The translations under genes and the position numbers were made by a program. Of a DNA stretch of 32,921 nt, positions 11,219-17,814 are shown piece by piece (position 1 is the first letter of the stretch; each line of letters opens with the position of its first letter). The notes beneath the pieces are model-generated. The model ran no database searches. It saw only the letters and a list, made by a program, of their open reading frames with translations, and had not been told where the DNA came from. The DNA comes from Chloroflexota bacterium (GTDB taxonomy: Bacteria > Chloroflexota > Dehalococcoidia > UBA2979), in assembly GCA_009840945.1 (NCBI GenBank), contig VXMU01000134.1:931-33851 (forward strand). Reading direction: 5' to 3'.

Positions 11219-11267
11219 CAGCCGCACTAACAGCCGCCTCCGCGGTCGCGGCGAACGAGGGGATCCG

Positions 11268-11606
11268 ATGGCCGACTATCGCTTCAGGCGCGAGGCGCGC
11301 ACCCCGTACTCCGAGGTCTACGCCATCGATGACGGCGAGCACGCCCTCGGCCGCTTCGACGTGCACTACACCGGCTCCGCGGCGTACGGGACGCTCGTCG
11401 TCCACGCTGCCCTCGGCGACGACCAGGTGCAGGAGCTGATCGAGGCCGTCGACGACCAGATCGTGACCACCGCCGACCCGTACCGCGAGGACCTGATCGT
11501 GACGGTGTGGCGCGGCGAGGAGATGGGCGTCTTCGCCGACGACGACAGCGAGGACGAAGACGGCGACGACGATGCCGATGCCGACGGCGAGGAGGAGTCC
11601 GAGTAG
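11268..11606 (+). CDS. Small conserved-type protein with acidic tail, function unknown
   Basis: The 112-residue product is not recognised. Residues 1-85 look like a folded alpha/beta domain (YRFRREARTPYSEVYAIDD, GRFDVHYTG, GTLVVHAAL, QELIEAVDDQIV, LIVTVWRGEE). The last 25 residues are almost entirely Asp and Glu, a tail that would bind basic partners or metal, or mimic nucleic acid. GAGGGG lies about 6 bases before the ATG, and codon use matches neighbours, so it is probably a real gene. It sits between proA (50 bases upstream) and the HAD phosphatase (47 bases downstream) in the same direction and may share their transcript. Confidence 0.75.
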   Translation: MADYRFRREARTPYSEVYAIDDGEHALGRFDVHYTGSAAYGTLVVHAALGDDQVQELIEAVDDQIVTTADPYREDLIVTVWRGEEMGVFADDDSEDEDGDDDADADGEEESE

Positions 11607-11653
11607 GGCACTCCCCCGATCCGTGACCATCAGCCCCCGTCGCACCGGCGACC

Positions 11654-12397
11654 ATGAGTAACAACCTGCCCGCTCCCGACCGGCTCCAGGCCGTGCTGTT
11701 CGACCTCGACGACACGCTCGTCGACGCGCGGGGTTCGTGGCGCGCGGGCTTCGCCGAGTCCATCGAGGAGCTGCACGCGGCCGAACCGGCGCTGCAGGCC
11801 CTCGGCACGCCCGAGGAGATCTACGACGGCTACTTCCGGCACTACACGGAGGACGCATTCCGTGCGGCCGGCCGCGGCGAGTGGGACGAGCGCTTCACTC
11901 TCGAGGCCTACGAGCGGCTGATCGCCACCCACCTGCGCCCCGACCCGGCACTCGCTAGCCGCCTCGCCGACCACTACCGCGCGATCCACGTCCACCACGT
12001 CGGGATCTACCCGGACGCCATCGAGACGATCGAGGCGGCGCGCGCGCGCTATCGGGTCGGCCTCATCACCAACGGCCTCTCCCGGATCCAGCGCCCGAAG
12101 ATCGAGCGTTACGACCTCGAACGCTACTTCGAGGTGGTCGTGGTCTCGGGCGAGGCGGGGGTGCAGAAGCCGGACCCGTCGATCTTCGCGCTCGCCCTCG
12201 GACCGCTCGGCGTGGCTCCGGAGGCAGCCGTCTACATCGGCGACAACCCGTACCACGACGTGGTGGGCGCGCACGCCGCGGGCGTCGGCGCCATCTGGGT
12301 GAACCGCGGCGACTGGCGCGTCCCGAGCGGCGACCTGGTGCCGGACGTGGAGGTGCGCGAGCTGCGCGAGGCGTGGCCGTACCTGGGGCTGGAGTAG
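11654..12397 (+). CDS. HAD-superfamily (subfamily IA) hydrolase
   Basis: The 247-residue protein has all four HAD motifs. FDLDDTL holds the nucleophile Asp17 and the acid/base Asp19. ITNG (Thr139) is motif II. Lys172 in QKPDPSIF is motif [11 protein letters not shown] (Asp197, Asp202) is motif IV and binds magnesium. A helical cap lies between motifs I and II, as in the YjjG/phosphoglycolate phosphatase-like group. The substrate cannot be told from sequence; a small phosphorylated metabolite or nucleotide is likely. The last 41 bases spanning the stop codon recur almost exactly at 13195-13235, beyond an inserted two-gene cassette. The gene itself is intact and its reading frame ends normally. 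Confidence 0.95.
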   Translation: MSNNLPAPDRLQAVLFDLDDTLVDARGSWRAGFAESIEELHAAEPALQALGTPEEIYDGYFRHYTEDAFRAAGRGEWDERFTLEAYERLIATHLRPDPALASRLADHYRAIHVHHVGIYPDAIETIEAARARYRVGLITNGLSRIQRPKIERYDLERYFEVVVVSGEAGVQKPDPSIFALALGPLGVAPEAAVYIGDNPYHDVVGAHAAGVGAIWVNRGDWRVPSGDLVPDVEVRELREAWPYLGLE

Positions 12398-12399
12398 GG
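12359..12399 (+). repeat. Direct repeat, left copy (3' end of the HAD gene)
   Basis: These 41 bases cover the last codons and stop of the HAD gene plus two bases beyond it. They match 13195-13235 at 40 of 41 positions; the difference is G versus A. Similarity stops abruptly on both sides. The pair brackets the protease cassette, as expected for an attachment site or a recombination scar. Confidence 0.92.
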
Positions 12400-12415
12400 G
12401 CGCAGGACACTGGAC

Positions 12416-12778
12416 CTAGGAGGGGCGGATCGTCACCGCACCTCCGGGACTGTCCTCGATGCAGATCACATACCCGTCGAACAACTCCATACCGGCGAGG
12501 GCGGGCGGCGGGGCAACCTGGGCGATGACCCTGTGCGGGTCGCCATCAAGCATCACTGTGACGTAGTACGAATCGAAGGCGACTTCTCGGCCATCTGCAA
12601 GCGCGCCGTGGCGAACTCCAGCGCTACGGAGACCCATGTCAGCGACGATCTCCGGCGGCAACGTCAGCCAGCCAGTGAATGCAGTATCAATCACAGCGTC
12701 GACGAATCGGACGGAGGTGCCACCAAAGAGACCGAGCGGCACCACGGGCTCCCGAATGGCGCTCATCACCCCGTCCAT
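12416..12778 (-). CDS. Clan AA (retropepsin-like) aspartic protease
   Basis: The 120-residue product fits the short bacterial clan AA aspartic protease family, whose members are thought to act as homodimers like retroviral proteases. Visible family features are VVPLGLFG near the start and [25 protein letters not shown], which contains the active-site triplet. [19 protein letters not shown] and [14 protein letters not shown] follow. The usual triplet is DTG; here it reads DTA, with the catalytic Asp kept and the Gly replaced by Ala. Whether it still cleaves peptides is therefore open. The ATG overlaps the stop codon of the upstream 90-aa gene by one base (TGATG), so the two are probably translated together. 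An alternative start is ATG at 12766. Substrate unknown. Confidence 0.85.
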   Translation of the reverse strand: MDGVMSAIREPVVPLGLFGGTSVRFVDAVIDTAFTGWLTLPPEIVADMGLRSAGVRHGALADGREVAFDSYYVTVMLDGDPHRVIAQVAPPPALAGMELFDGYVICIEDSPGGAVTIRPS

Positions 12779-13050
12779 CACCCGAGCGCCCGGCGAGCCT
12801 GAGCGTGCCTCATCCGCACGGCCACCCGGTGTCCGAGGCGAGCGACGTACACGTTCACCGCGTCCGGCCGACGTGCATAGAGCGCGTCGCAAGCATCGAT
12901 GTCGCGTTCGGCAATCGTCCATTCACCGCTGTCGATGTCGACGGCAACAAAGGAGTTCGTCCGCGAGGCGTCGAGCTGCGGCTCGATGTCGCGTTCATAC
13001 AGCTCGCGACCGAGCCGCGCTGTCTCCTCGGTAGACTTCTGGCTCTGCAC
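12778..13050 (-). CDS. 90-aa partner of the aspartic protease, function unknown
   Basis: The product has a charged helical N-terminus (STEETARLGRELYERDIEPQ) and then a compact alpha/beta part: NSFVAVDIDSGEWTIAERD, ACDALYARRPDAVNVYVARLGHRVAVRM. From memory, similar small proteins with a VAIDxxTG...RRPDA...RxGxR pattern occur next to short clan AA aspartic proteases in other bacteria. No formal family name is claimed here. The GTG start has AGGGGGC 5-6 bases upstream. Its stop overlaps the protease start, so the pair is one translational unit. The tight coupling suggests a physical partner, substrate, inhibitor or antitoxin-like role for the protease. Confidence 0.75.
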   Translation of the reverse strand: MQSQKSTEETARLGRELYERDIEPQLDASRTNSFVAVDIDSGEWTIAERDIDACDALYARRPDAVNVYVARLGHRVAVRMRHAQARRALG

Positions 13051-13082
13051 TCAACGCCCCCTGCGGACTCATCTTGATCCGG

Positions 13083-13088
13083 ATTCTA
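13083..13088 (-). promoter_or_regulatory. Candidate -10 box of the protease cassette
   Basis: TAGAAT on the minus strand lies about 33 bases before the GTG of the 90-aa gene, giving a leader of about 26 bases with a ribosome-binding site. It falls inside the putative island, so the cassette appears to bring its own promoter. No clear -35 box is seen. Confidence 0.45.
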
Positions 13089-13194
13089 CACGCTAGGGGC
13101 CTGTCTTGGACACATTCCTGTCATCACCTTTGTGGTGGCGCTCGCGTGCTCGTGGTGAGCATCGGCCGGGAGTGGACACACTCGCACTGGGCTC

Positions 13195-13235
13195 GAGCTG
13201 CGCGAGGCGTGGCCGTACCTGGGACTGGAGTAGGG
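13195..13235 (+). repeat. Direct repeat, right copy (orphan HAD gene end)
   Basis: This is a second copy of the HAD gene 3' end, 40 of 41 bases identical to 12359-12399, with its stop codon but no gene body before it. It lies 43 bases from the end of the transketolase gene. It marks the far boundary of the inserted segment. Confidence 0.92.
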
Positions 13236-13278
13236 CTCGGGGCCGGGTTGCCGGCTACTTGCGGGCGCCCGTGCGGGT

Positions 13279-14235
13279 CTACCCGCGCTTCCGAGTAACA
13301 GCGCGGCGGGCGGCGGCAGCGATGTTCTCGGCCGTGAGCCCGACTGCCTCGAGGACCTCGTGCCAGAGGCCGGACTCGCCGTAGCGGTCCTGCACGCCGA
13401 CGAACTCCATCGGCACCGGGCGGCGCGAGGCGAGCGCCTGCGCGGCCATCGCCCCGAGCCCGGAGTGCACGAGGTGCTCCTCAGCCACGACGATCGCACC
13501 CGTGTCGGTCGCCGCGCGCTCCAGCGCAGCGACATCGAGGGGGCGGAGCGTGGCCATGTTGAGCACACGCGCCGAGATGCCGTCCGCGGCGAGCTCCTCG
13601 GCGGCGGCGAGCGTGCGCTCGACCATCAGGCCGTAGGAGACGAGCGTGACGTCCGAGCCGTCGCGCAGCGTGTCCGCGCGGCCCAGCTCGAAGCGGGCGC
13701 CCTCGGTGTAGAGCACGCGGTGCTTGGGGCGGTCCGTGCGGATGTAGAACGGGCCCGGCGTGCGCGCGGCCACCTCGACCGCCGCCGCCGCCTCGACCAC
13801 GTCGGCGGGGACGATCACGCGGAAGTTCACGAGCGAGCTCATGACCGCGATGTCCTCGACCGACTGCGCCGAGGCGCCGTCCTCCCCGACCGAGAGCCCG
13901 CCGTGCGAGGCGACGAGCTTCACGTCGAGGTTCGGCTGCGAGACAGACATGCGGAGCTGGTCGTAGGCGTGCTCGGCGAAGACGGCGAAGGTCGAGGCGA
14001 ACGCCACCTTGCCGATCGCCGCCATCCCGGCGGCGACCGAGATCATGTTCTGCTCCGCCGCGCCGAGCGTGAAGAAGCGCTCCGGGTAAGCGGCCTGGAA
14101 CTTGCGTGCCGAGGTCGAGTTGCCGAGGTCGGCATCGACCACGACGAGGTCCATGCCTTCCTCACGCAAGCGGATCAGTGTCGGCCCCAGGGCCTCGCGC
14201 GTCGCGGCGGGGGCGGGCGCCTCGGTGGTCGTCAC
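13279..14235 (-). CDS. Transketolase, C-terminal subunit
   Basis: The 318-residue product corresponds to the pyrimidine-binding and C-terminal domains of transketolase. It starts with TREALGPTLIRL and LVVVDADLGNSTSARKF. It then has FFTLGAAEQNMISVAAGMAAIGKVAFASTFAVFA, where the Glu of AEQNM activates thiamine diphosphate. HGGLSVGEDGASAQSVEDIAVM and YIRTDRP follow. The C-terminal domain runs from about residue 185 (DVTLVSYGLMV...ARVLNMATLRPLD...IVVAEEH). With the N-terminal subunit it moves two-carbon units between sugar phosphates in the pentose phosphate pathway. The GTG start overlaps the stop of the upstream gene by four bases (GTGA), so the subunits are translationally coupled. A longer in-frame reading upstream is only a shadow of the first subunit. 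Confidence 0.96.
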   Translation of the reverse strand: MTTTEAPAPAATREALGPTLIRLREEGMDLVVVDADLGNSTSARKFQAAYPERFFTLGAAEQNMISVAAGMAAIGKVAFASTFAVFAEHAYDQLRMSVSQPNLDVKLVASHGGLSVGEDGASAQSVEDIAVMSSLVNFRVIVPADVVEAAAAVEVAARTPGPFYIRTDRPKHRVLYTEGARFELGRADTLRDGSDVTLVSYGLMVERTLAAAEELAADGISARVLNMATLRPLDVAALERAATDTGAIVVAEEHLVHSGLGAMAAQALASRRPVPMEFVGVQDRYGESGLWHEVLEAVGLTAENIAAAARRAVTRKRG

Positions 14236-15101
14236 GAGGCGGCTCCGTTCACGTCGTCGGGGTCGGCGAGCTCGCGCATCGCCTCCTCGAACTGATCGGG
14301 GCTGGGCGGCGCGCCGTGGAAGCCGGGGTTGTGCTCCATGAAGGAGACGCCGTGCCCCTTCACCGTGTCGAAGATCACGCAGGCCGGCTTGCCGCGCACG
14401 TCGCGGGCGCGCAGCAGCGCCTCCTCGACGGCGTCGATGTCGTGGCCGTCGACGCCGGAGATGACGTCCCAGCCGAAGGCCGCGTACTTCTCGTCGAGGG
14501 GCTCGGTGACCATGGTCGAGCGGGTGAAGTCGTCGTTCTGGATGCCGTTGCGGTCGATGAGCGCGATGAGGCCCTCGGCGTCGTGGTGTGCGGCGGCCAT
14601 GGCCGCCTCCCAGACCTGGCCCTCGTTCTGCTCGCCGTCGCCCATGAGCACCCACGCGCGCGCGTCGGCCGGCACGTCGCCCTCGCCGAGTCGTGCCGCG
14701 AGCCGCATCCCGAGGCCGAACGAGAGCCCCATGCCGAGCGAGCCGGCGGAGTTCTCGACGCCGAGCGGGCGGTTGCGCACCGAGTGCCCCTGCAGCCGCG
14801 AGCCGAGTTGGCGGAACGTCGAGAGCTCCTCGACGGGGAAGTAGCCGAGCTCGGCGAGGAGGGCGTATTGCACCGGCGTGCAGTGGCCCTTGCTCATGAT
14901 GAAGCGGTCGCGGGCGGGCCAGTCGGGCCGCTCGGGGTCGTGCTGCATGACGCGGCAGTAGAGCACGCTCATGATCTCGACGGCGGAGAGCGAGCCGCCG
15001 ATGTGGCCCGATTTGGCGTCGTAGACCATGCGCACGACATGGCGTCGGATGCGCCTGCCCAGCGCGGTCAGGTCCGTGTCACGTGCCGCGCCGATGACCA
15101 T
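14232..15101 (-). CDS. Transketolase, N-terminal (ThDP-binding) subunit
   Basis: The 289-residue product is the thiamine diphosphate-binding half of a split transketolase. The conserved start AKSGHIGGSLSAVEIM is followed by DRFIMSKGHCTPVQYALLAELG with the substrate-contacting His. NSAGSLGMGLSFGLGMRLAA comes next. The ThDP/Mg motif GDGEQNEGQVWEAAMAAAHH continues to LIALIDRNGIQND. Split transketolases of this form occur in archaea and several bacterial phyla. The ATG has AGAGG about 5 bases upstream. A TATACT sequence on the minus strand at 15131-15136 is a likely -10 box. No glycolytic or Calvin-cycle gene accompanies it, so only the pentose phosphate role is supported. Confidence 0.97.
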   Translation of the reverse strand: MVIGAARDTDLTALGRRIRRHVVRMVYDAKSGHIGGSLSAVEIMSVLYCRVMQHDPERPDWPARDRFIMSKGHCTPVQYALLAELGYFPVEELSTFRQLGSRLQGHSVRNRPLGVENSAGSLGMGLSFGLGMRLAARLGEGDVPADARAWVLMGDGEQNEGQVWEAAMAAAHHDAEGLIALIDRNGIQNDDFTRSTMVTEPLDEKYAAFGWDVISGVDGHDIDAVEEALLRARDVRGKPACVIFDTVKGHGVSFMEHNPGFHGAPPSPDQFEEAMRELADPDDVNGAAS

Positions 15102-15130
15102 GTCGCCTCTGCGCCCAGGGGGTTTTGGCG

Positions 15131-15136
15131 AGTATA
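15131..15136 (-). promoter_or_regulatory. Candidate -10 box of the transketolase operon
   Basis: TATACT on the minus strand lies 29 bases upstream of the transketolase ATG and would give a leader of about 23 bases. The surrounding bases are AT-richer than the neighbourhood. No convincing -35 box was found. Confidence 0.5.
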
Positions 15137-15197
15137 CGAACGGTCACGCACAAGGGCTACGCGCGAAGTGCCGAAAACCGGCCTCCGCGCAGGCGAT

Positions 15198-15458
15198 TCA
15201 GGGGCCTCGCCGTGCCGGGCCGCAGGCCGAGTAGCCGCAGACGGGGCAGAGCGAGCAGCCCTCGCCGAAGGCGAGCGGCCCGGCGCAGTCCGGGCAGCGC
15301 GGCCCGAACGCGACCATGCGACGCAGCCTGCGCGGCTCGCGCACCTGCGTGACCGCCTCGGCGGCCGCGGACCGGGCAGCCTCGGCGCCCGCGCGCGCGC
15401 GTCGAGGGCGCGCCGGGTGGTGAACGGTGGGGGTGGAGGGTGCGGAGGTGGTGACCAT
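15198..15458 (-). CDS. Small zinc-ribbon protein resembling a class II ribonucleotide reductase C-terminal tail
   Basis: The 86-residue product has a basic, Ala/Arg-rich first half and a C-terminal cysteine cluster: Cys55 and Cys58 (RCPDC), Cys68 and Cys71 (GCSLC), Cys74 and Cys79 (VCGYSAC). The spacing and the GPLAFGEGCSLCPVCGYSAC pattern look like the C-terminal tail of B12-dependent ribonucleotide reductase (NrdJ), which holds a zinc ribbon and redox-active thiols. No reductase domain is attached, and none lies nearby in the window. It could be a detached tail acting in trans, a leftover, or a generic zinc ribbon of another function. The ATG has GGAGA 6 bases upstream and a good promoter further up (15490-15518). 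Confidence 0.7.
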   Translation of the reverse strand: MVTTSAPSTPTVHHPARPRRARAGAEAARSAAAEAVTQVREPRRLRRMVAFGPRCPDCAGPLAFGEGCSLCPVCGYSACGPARRGP

Positions 15459-15489
15459 CGGTCGTCTCCATCGAACAGACGTTTCACAT

Positions 15490-15518
15490 AGTCTAGTCAG
15501 AACGTGCGTTCGTGTCCA
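15490..15518 (-). promoter_or_regulatory. Predicted promoter of the zinc-ribbon gene
   Basis: On the minus strand TGGACA (15513-15518) is followed after 17 bases by TAGACT (15490-15495). The start would be near 15483 and give a 25-base leader containing GGAGA. The region is the most AT-rich stretch between 15100 and 15600. Confidence 0.6.
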
Positions 15519-15602
15519 GTCGACGACCGCCGCGCTCCGGCCGCGACCCGGCCCCGCCGTCCGCTGCGCGCTCGCGGGCACGCTCCGCTACGATGCGAGG
15601 CG

Positions 15603-15782
15603 ATGTGGCGCCTCGTCTACTGGATATTCGTGGTCGTCGGGCTGGCCCTCGTCTGGATGACCATCATGCAGCCGAGGCGGTTCCGCCAGCTCGGCAAGAA
15701 CGCGCGCACGCTCGGCTACGCGTACGTCGCCGCGATCCTGATCAGCGCCGTACTCCGCCTCGCCGGCTTCTGGGGCACGTAA
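15603..15782 (+). CDS. Small membrane protein with two transmembrane helices
   Basis: The 59-residue product has two hydrophobic helices, about residues 4-20 (VYWIFVVVGLALVWMTI) and 37-55 (YAYVAAILISAVLRLAGFW). They are joined by a basic loop (QPRRFRQLGKNAR) that would face the cytoplasm. It is not assigned to a named family. The ATG is chosen because the hydrophobic segment begins directly after it, while the longer frame upstream has GC-driven Arg/Pro/Ala composition. TACGAT at 15589-15594 lies 8 bases before the ATG and GCGAGG lies within that gap, so a very short leader is possible. It is divergent from the zinc-ribbon gene. Confidence 0.75.
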   Translation: MWRLVYWIFVVVGLALVWMTIMQPRRFRQLGKNARTLGYAYVAAILISAVLRLAGFWGT

Positions 15783-15855
15783 CTCCGCGACGAGGAGCGC
15801 CCGCCGCCCCGCCCGGGCGCGCCGCGCACCTCGCACCCCACGGAAGGACGCAGCG

Positions 15856-17571
15856 ATGACCACGCCGCTTCGGATCCTGGTCTGCCCGCAGGAGTTCAAG
15901 GGCTCCCTCACAGCCTTCGAGGCGGCCGCCGCGCTCGCAGCCGGCGCGCGCAGCGCCGAGCCCGACGCCGAGATCATCGAGATGCCGCTCGCCGACGGCG
16001 GGCCCGGCACGGCCGCCATCCTCGCGGCTGCACGCGGCGGCGAGATGGTCGAAACCGAGGTCACCGGCCCGCTCGGCGCGCCGGTGCAGGCGCGCTTCGC
16101 GCTGCTGCCCCCGACCACCGAGGGCGGCTCGCCCGCAGCCGTCGTCGAGGCCGCCGAGGCGGCCGGCCTCGTGCTGGTCCCCCGCGAGGAGCGCGACCCG
16201 GCGCGCGCGACGACGTACGGCGTCGGCCAGCTCATGCGCGCCGCGATCGAGCGCGGGGCGCGCGAGATCACTGTCGGCGTCGGCGGGACCGGCACCAACG
16301 ACGGCGGCGCGGGAGCCGCGCAGGCGCTCGGCTACCAGCTCGTCGCCCGCGGCGGCCTGGCGCTGCCGGAGCCCGCCCCGCCGCTCGACCTGCGCGACCT
16401 CGTCTCCCTCGACCACTCCGGCGTCGACCGTCGCCTCGGTGAGGTCGACCTGACCGTCGCCGTCGACGTGACGAACGTGCTGCTCGGCCTCGAGGGCGCC
16501 ACGGTGATCTACGGCCCGCAGAAGGGAGTCGACGCCGACACGATGCAGCCCCTCGAGGACGCGCTGGGGCGCTGGTCGCGCGTGATCGAAGACGAGCTCG
16601 GCGTTCGCGTGACGGACCTCGCCGGCGGCGGCGCGGGAGGTGGCCTCGCCGCGGGGTTGATCGGCACCATCGGCGGCGCCATCCAGTCCGGCGCGGAGCT
16701 CGTCGCCACGACCGTGGGCCTGGAGGACGCGGTCCGCGACGCCGACCTCGTTGTCACCGGCGAGGGGCGACTCGACGCGCAGACGACGTACGGCAAGGCC
16801 CTCGAGCTCGTGACCGCGCTCGCCGAGCGCTACGAGACGCCGTGCGTGGTCGTCGCCGGCGCCGTCGAGGGCGCCACGTCGGGCGTCGTCGACTTCGAGA
16901 CGCTGACCACGAACCGCATCTTCGAGGCCGAAGCGATGCGCCGCGCCGCCGAGCTGGCGGAGGGCGCCGCGGAGCGCCTCGTGCGGCGCGGGACGTGGGA
17001 CACCGCCGCGATCGCGGCCGAGGAGGCCGCGAGGCGCGACCTGGCCGAGGCGGGCAAGGACCTGCGCGCGGACGGCCTGGTGACCTCGCACGGGGGCAAC
17101 GTCTCGGCGCGCCGCCCGCGCGGCGGCGCGATCATCTCCGCGACCGGGGCCATGCTCGGCCGCCTGACGGACGACCTCCTCGTGGCGGTCGAAGCCGGCG
17201 GGGAGCTCCGCGAACCGGATGCCGCGGCGCCCTCCTCCGACACGGCGGTACACCTCGCCATCTACGAGGCCTGGGCCGACGCGGGCGCGGTGGTGCACGC
17301 CCACCCGGTGCACGCCATCGCCCTCGCCTACGGGCGCGACGCGATCGACCCCGCGAACCTCGAGGGGAGCCTGTTCCTCGGCAGCGTGCCGGTGCTGGAC
17401 GTGGAGTGGGAGGCCTCGGCGCAGCCGGTCGCCGAGGCGCTGCGCGAGCACCCGATCGTCGTCGTGCGTGGGCACGGCAGCTACGCGCGCGGCACCGACG
17501 TCTGGGACGCCCTGCGCGTCACCTCGACGCTCGAGGAGGCCGCGCGGATCCTCGCGCTCAGCGGCCAGTAG
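15856..17571 (+). CDS. Glycerate kinase fused to a class II aldolase/adducin domain
   Basis: The 571-residue protein joins two enzymes. Residues 1-375 form a glycerate kinase of the GarK/GlxK family: CPQEFKGSLTAFEAA, PLADGGPGT, TTYGVGQLMRAA, GVGGTGTNDGGAGAAQALG, ATVIYGPQKGV, VVTGEGRLDAQTTYGKAL. It would phosphorylate D-glycerate. Residues about 390-571 form a class II aldolase domain (SHGGNVSARR, ISATGAMLG, GSLFLGSVPVLD). Its zinc ligands are His481 and His483 in HAHP and His540 in GHGSYARG. At the usual catalytic Glu of PSSE the protein has Asp462 (PSSDTAVHLAIY). The aldolase may cleave or epimerise a sugar phosphate, or act as a decarboxylase; the substrate is unknown. The frame is continuous, so the fusion is not a sequencing break. 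Confidence 0.93.
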   Translation: MTTPLRILVCPQEFKGSLTAFEAAAALAAGARSAEPDAEIIEMPLADGGPGTAAILAAARGGEMVETEVTGPLGAPVQARFALLPPTTEGGSPAAVVEAAEAAGLVLVPREERDPARATTYGVGQLMRAAIERGAREITVGVGGTGTNDGGAGAAQALGYQLVARGGLALPEPAPPLDLRDLVSLDHSGVDRRLGEVDLTVAVDVTNVLLGLEGATVIYGPQKGVDADTMQPLEDALGRWSRVIEDELGVRVTDLAGGGAGGGLAAGLIGTIGGAIQSGAELVATTVGLEDAVRDADLVVTGEGRLDAQTTYGKALELVTALAERYETPCVVVAGAVEGATSGVVDFETLTTNRIFEAEAMRRAAELAEGAAERLVRRGTWDTAAIAAEEAARRDLAEAGKDLRADGLVTSHGGNVSARRPRGGAIISATGAMLGRLTDDLLVAVEAGGELREPDAAAPSSDTAVHLAIYEAWADAGAVVHAHPVHAIALAYGRDAIDPANLEGSLFLGSVPVLDVEWEASAQPVAEALREHPIVVVRGHGSYARGTDVWDALRVTSTLEEAARILALSGQ

Positions 17572-17577
17572 CCTTAA

Positions 17578-17624
17578 GACCCTCACCCCCCGCCCTCTCC
17601 CGCAGTGCGGGAGAGGGAGCCGGA
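17578..17624 (+). repeat. Palindromic intergenic repeat R1, copy A
   Basis: This 47-base unit contains a perfect 11-bp inverted repeat (CCCTCTCCCGC / GCGGGAGAGGG) around AGT, preceded by GACCCTCACCCC. It matches 17720-17766 at 46 of 47 bases. It begins 6 bases after the kinase-aldolase stop codon, so the hairpin could also help end that transcript. Confidence 0.88.
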
Positions 17625-17630
17625 GCCCGA

Positions 17631-17684
17631 TCTGATCCCCTCGCCCCCGTCTGCGGGGGAGAGGGTGAGGGTGAGGGGGTCTGC
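17631..17684 (+). repeat. Intergenic repeat unit R2, copy 2
   Basis: This unit matches 162-215 at 53 of 54 bases. Here it lies between the two R1 palindromes, giving a composite R1-R2-R1 structure about 190 bases long between convergent genes. Confidence 0.88.
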
Positions 17685-17719
17685 TCTTCCGCAGGCCGGC
17701 GGCGATTGGGGAGCCTTCG

Positions 17720-17766
17720 GACCCTCACCCCCCGCCCTCTCCCGCGGTGCGGGAGAGGGAGCCGGA
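17720..17766 (+). repeat. Palindromic intergenic repeat R1, copy B
   Basis: Second copy of the 47-base palindromic unit, in direct orientation to copy A, with a G in place of an A in the loop. Repeats of the CCCTCTCCC...GGGAGAGGG type are known as dispersed extragenic palindromes in many high-GC bacteria. Confidence 0.88.
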
Positions 17767-17814
17767 CTCGGACCATCTCGCAGCTCGTCTCGCTCGCACG
17801 AACGGGGAGCCGCG

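Larger units (their letters stand above)
12400..13194. mobile_element. Putative small inserted island carrying a protease cassette
   Basis: This stretch of about 795 bases lies between two copies of the HAD gene 3' end. It holds two minus-strand genes and a 144-base flank with a TAGAAT -10 box and GGACACA words. The genes are less GC-rich than their neighbours (AT-richer codons such as GAA, AAA and ACA appear). No integrase or transposase is encoded inside. Duplication of a gene 3' end is the usual footprint of site-specific integration, but a homologous duplication followed by gene replacement is also possible. The island interpretation is inference. Confidence 0.5.

Noticed and set aside
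13086-13568. Minus-strand frame ending near the IS-like words as a transposase fragment
   Set aside because: Most of it is a shadow of the transketolase gene end, and no DDE motif or transposase-like segment is present.
14236-14655. In-frame N-terminal extension of the transketolase C-terminal subunit
   Set aside because: The extra part is an Arg/Pro-rich reading of the N-terminal subunit gene in another frame. The GTG at 14235 with a four-base overlap fits family starts.
17578-17766. CRISPR array
   Set aside because: Only two R1 units occur here, with a 95-base gap that itself is a repeat found elsewhere. There is no regular repeat-spacer pattern and no cas gene.
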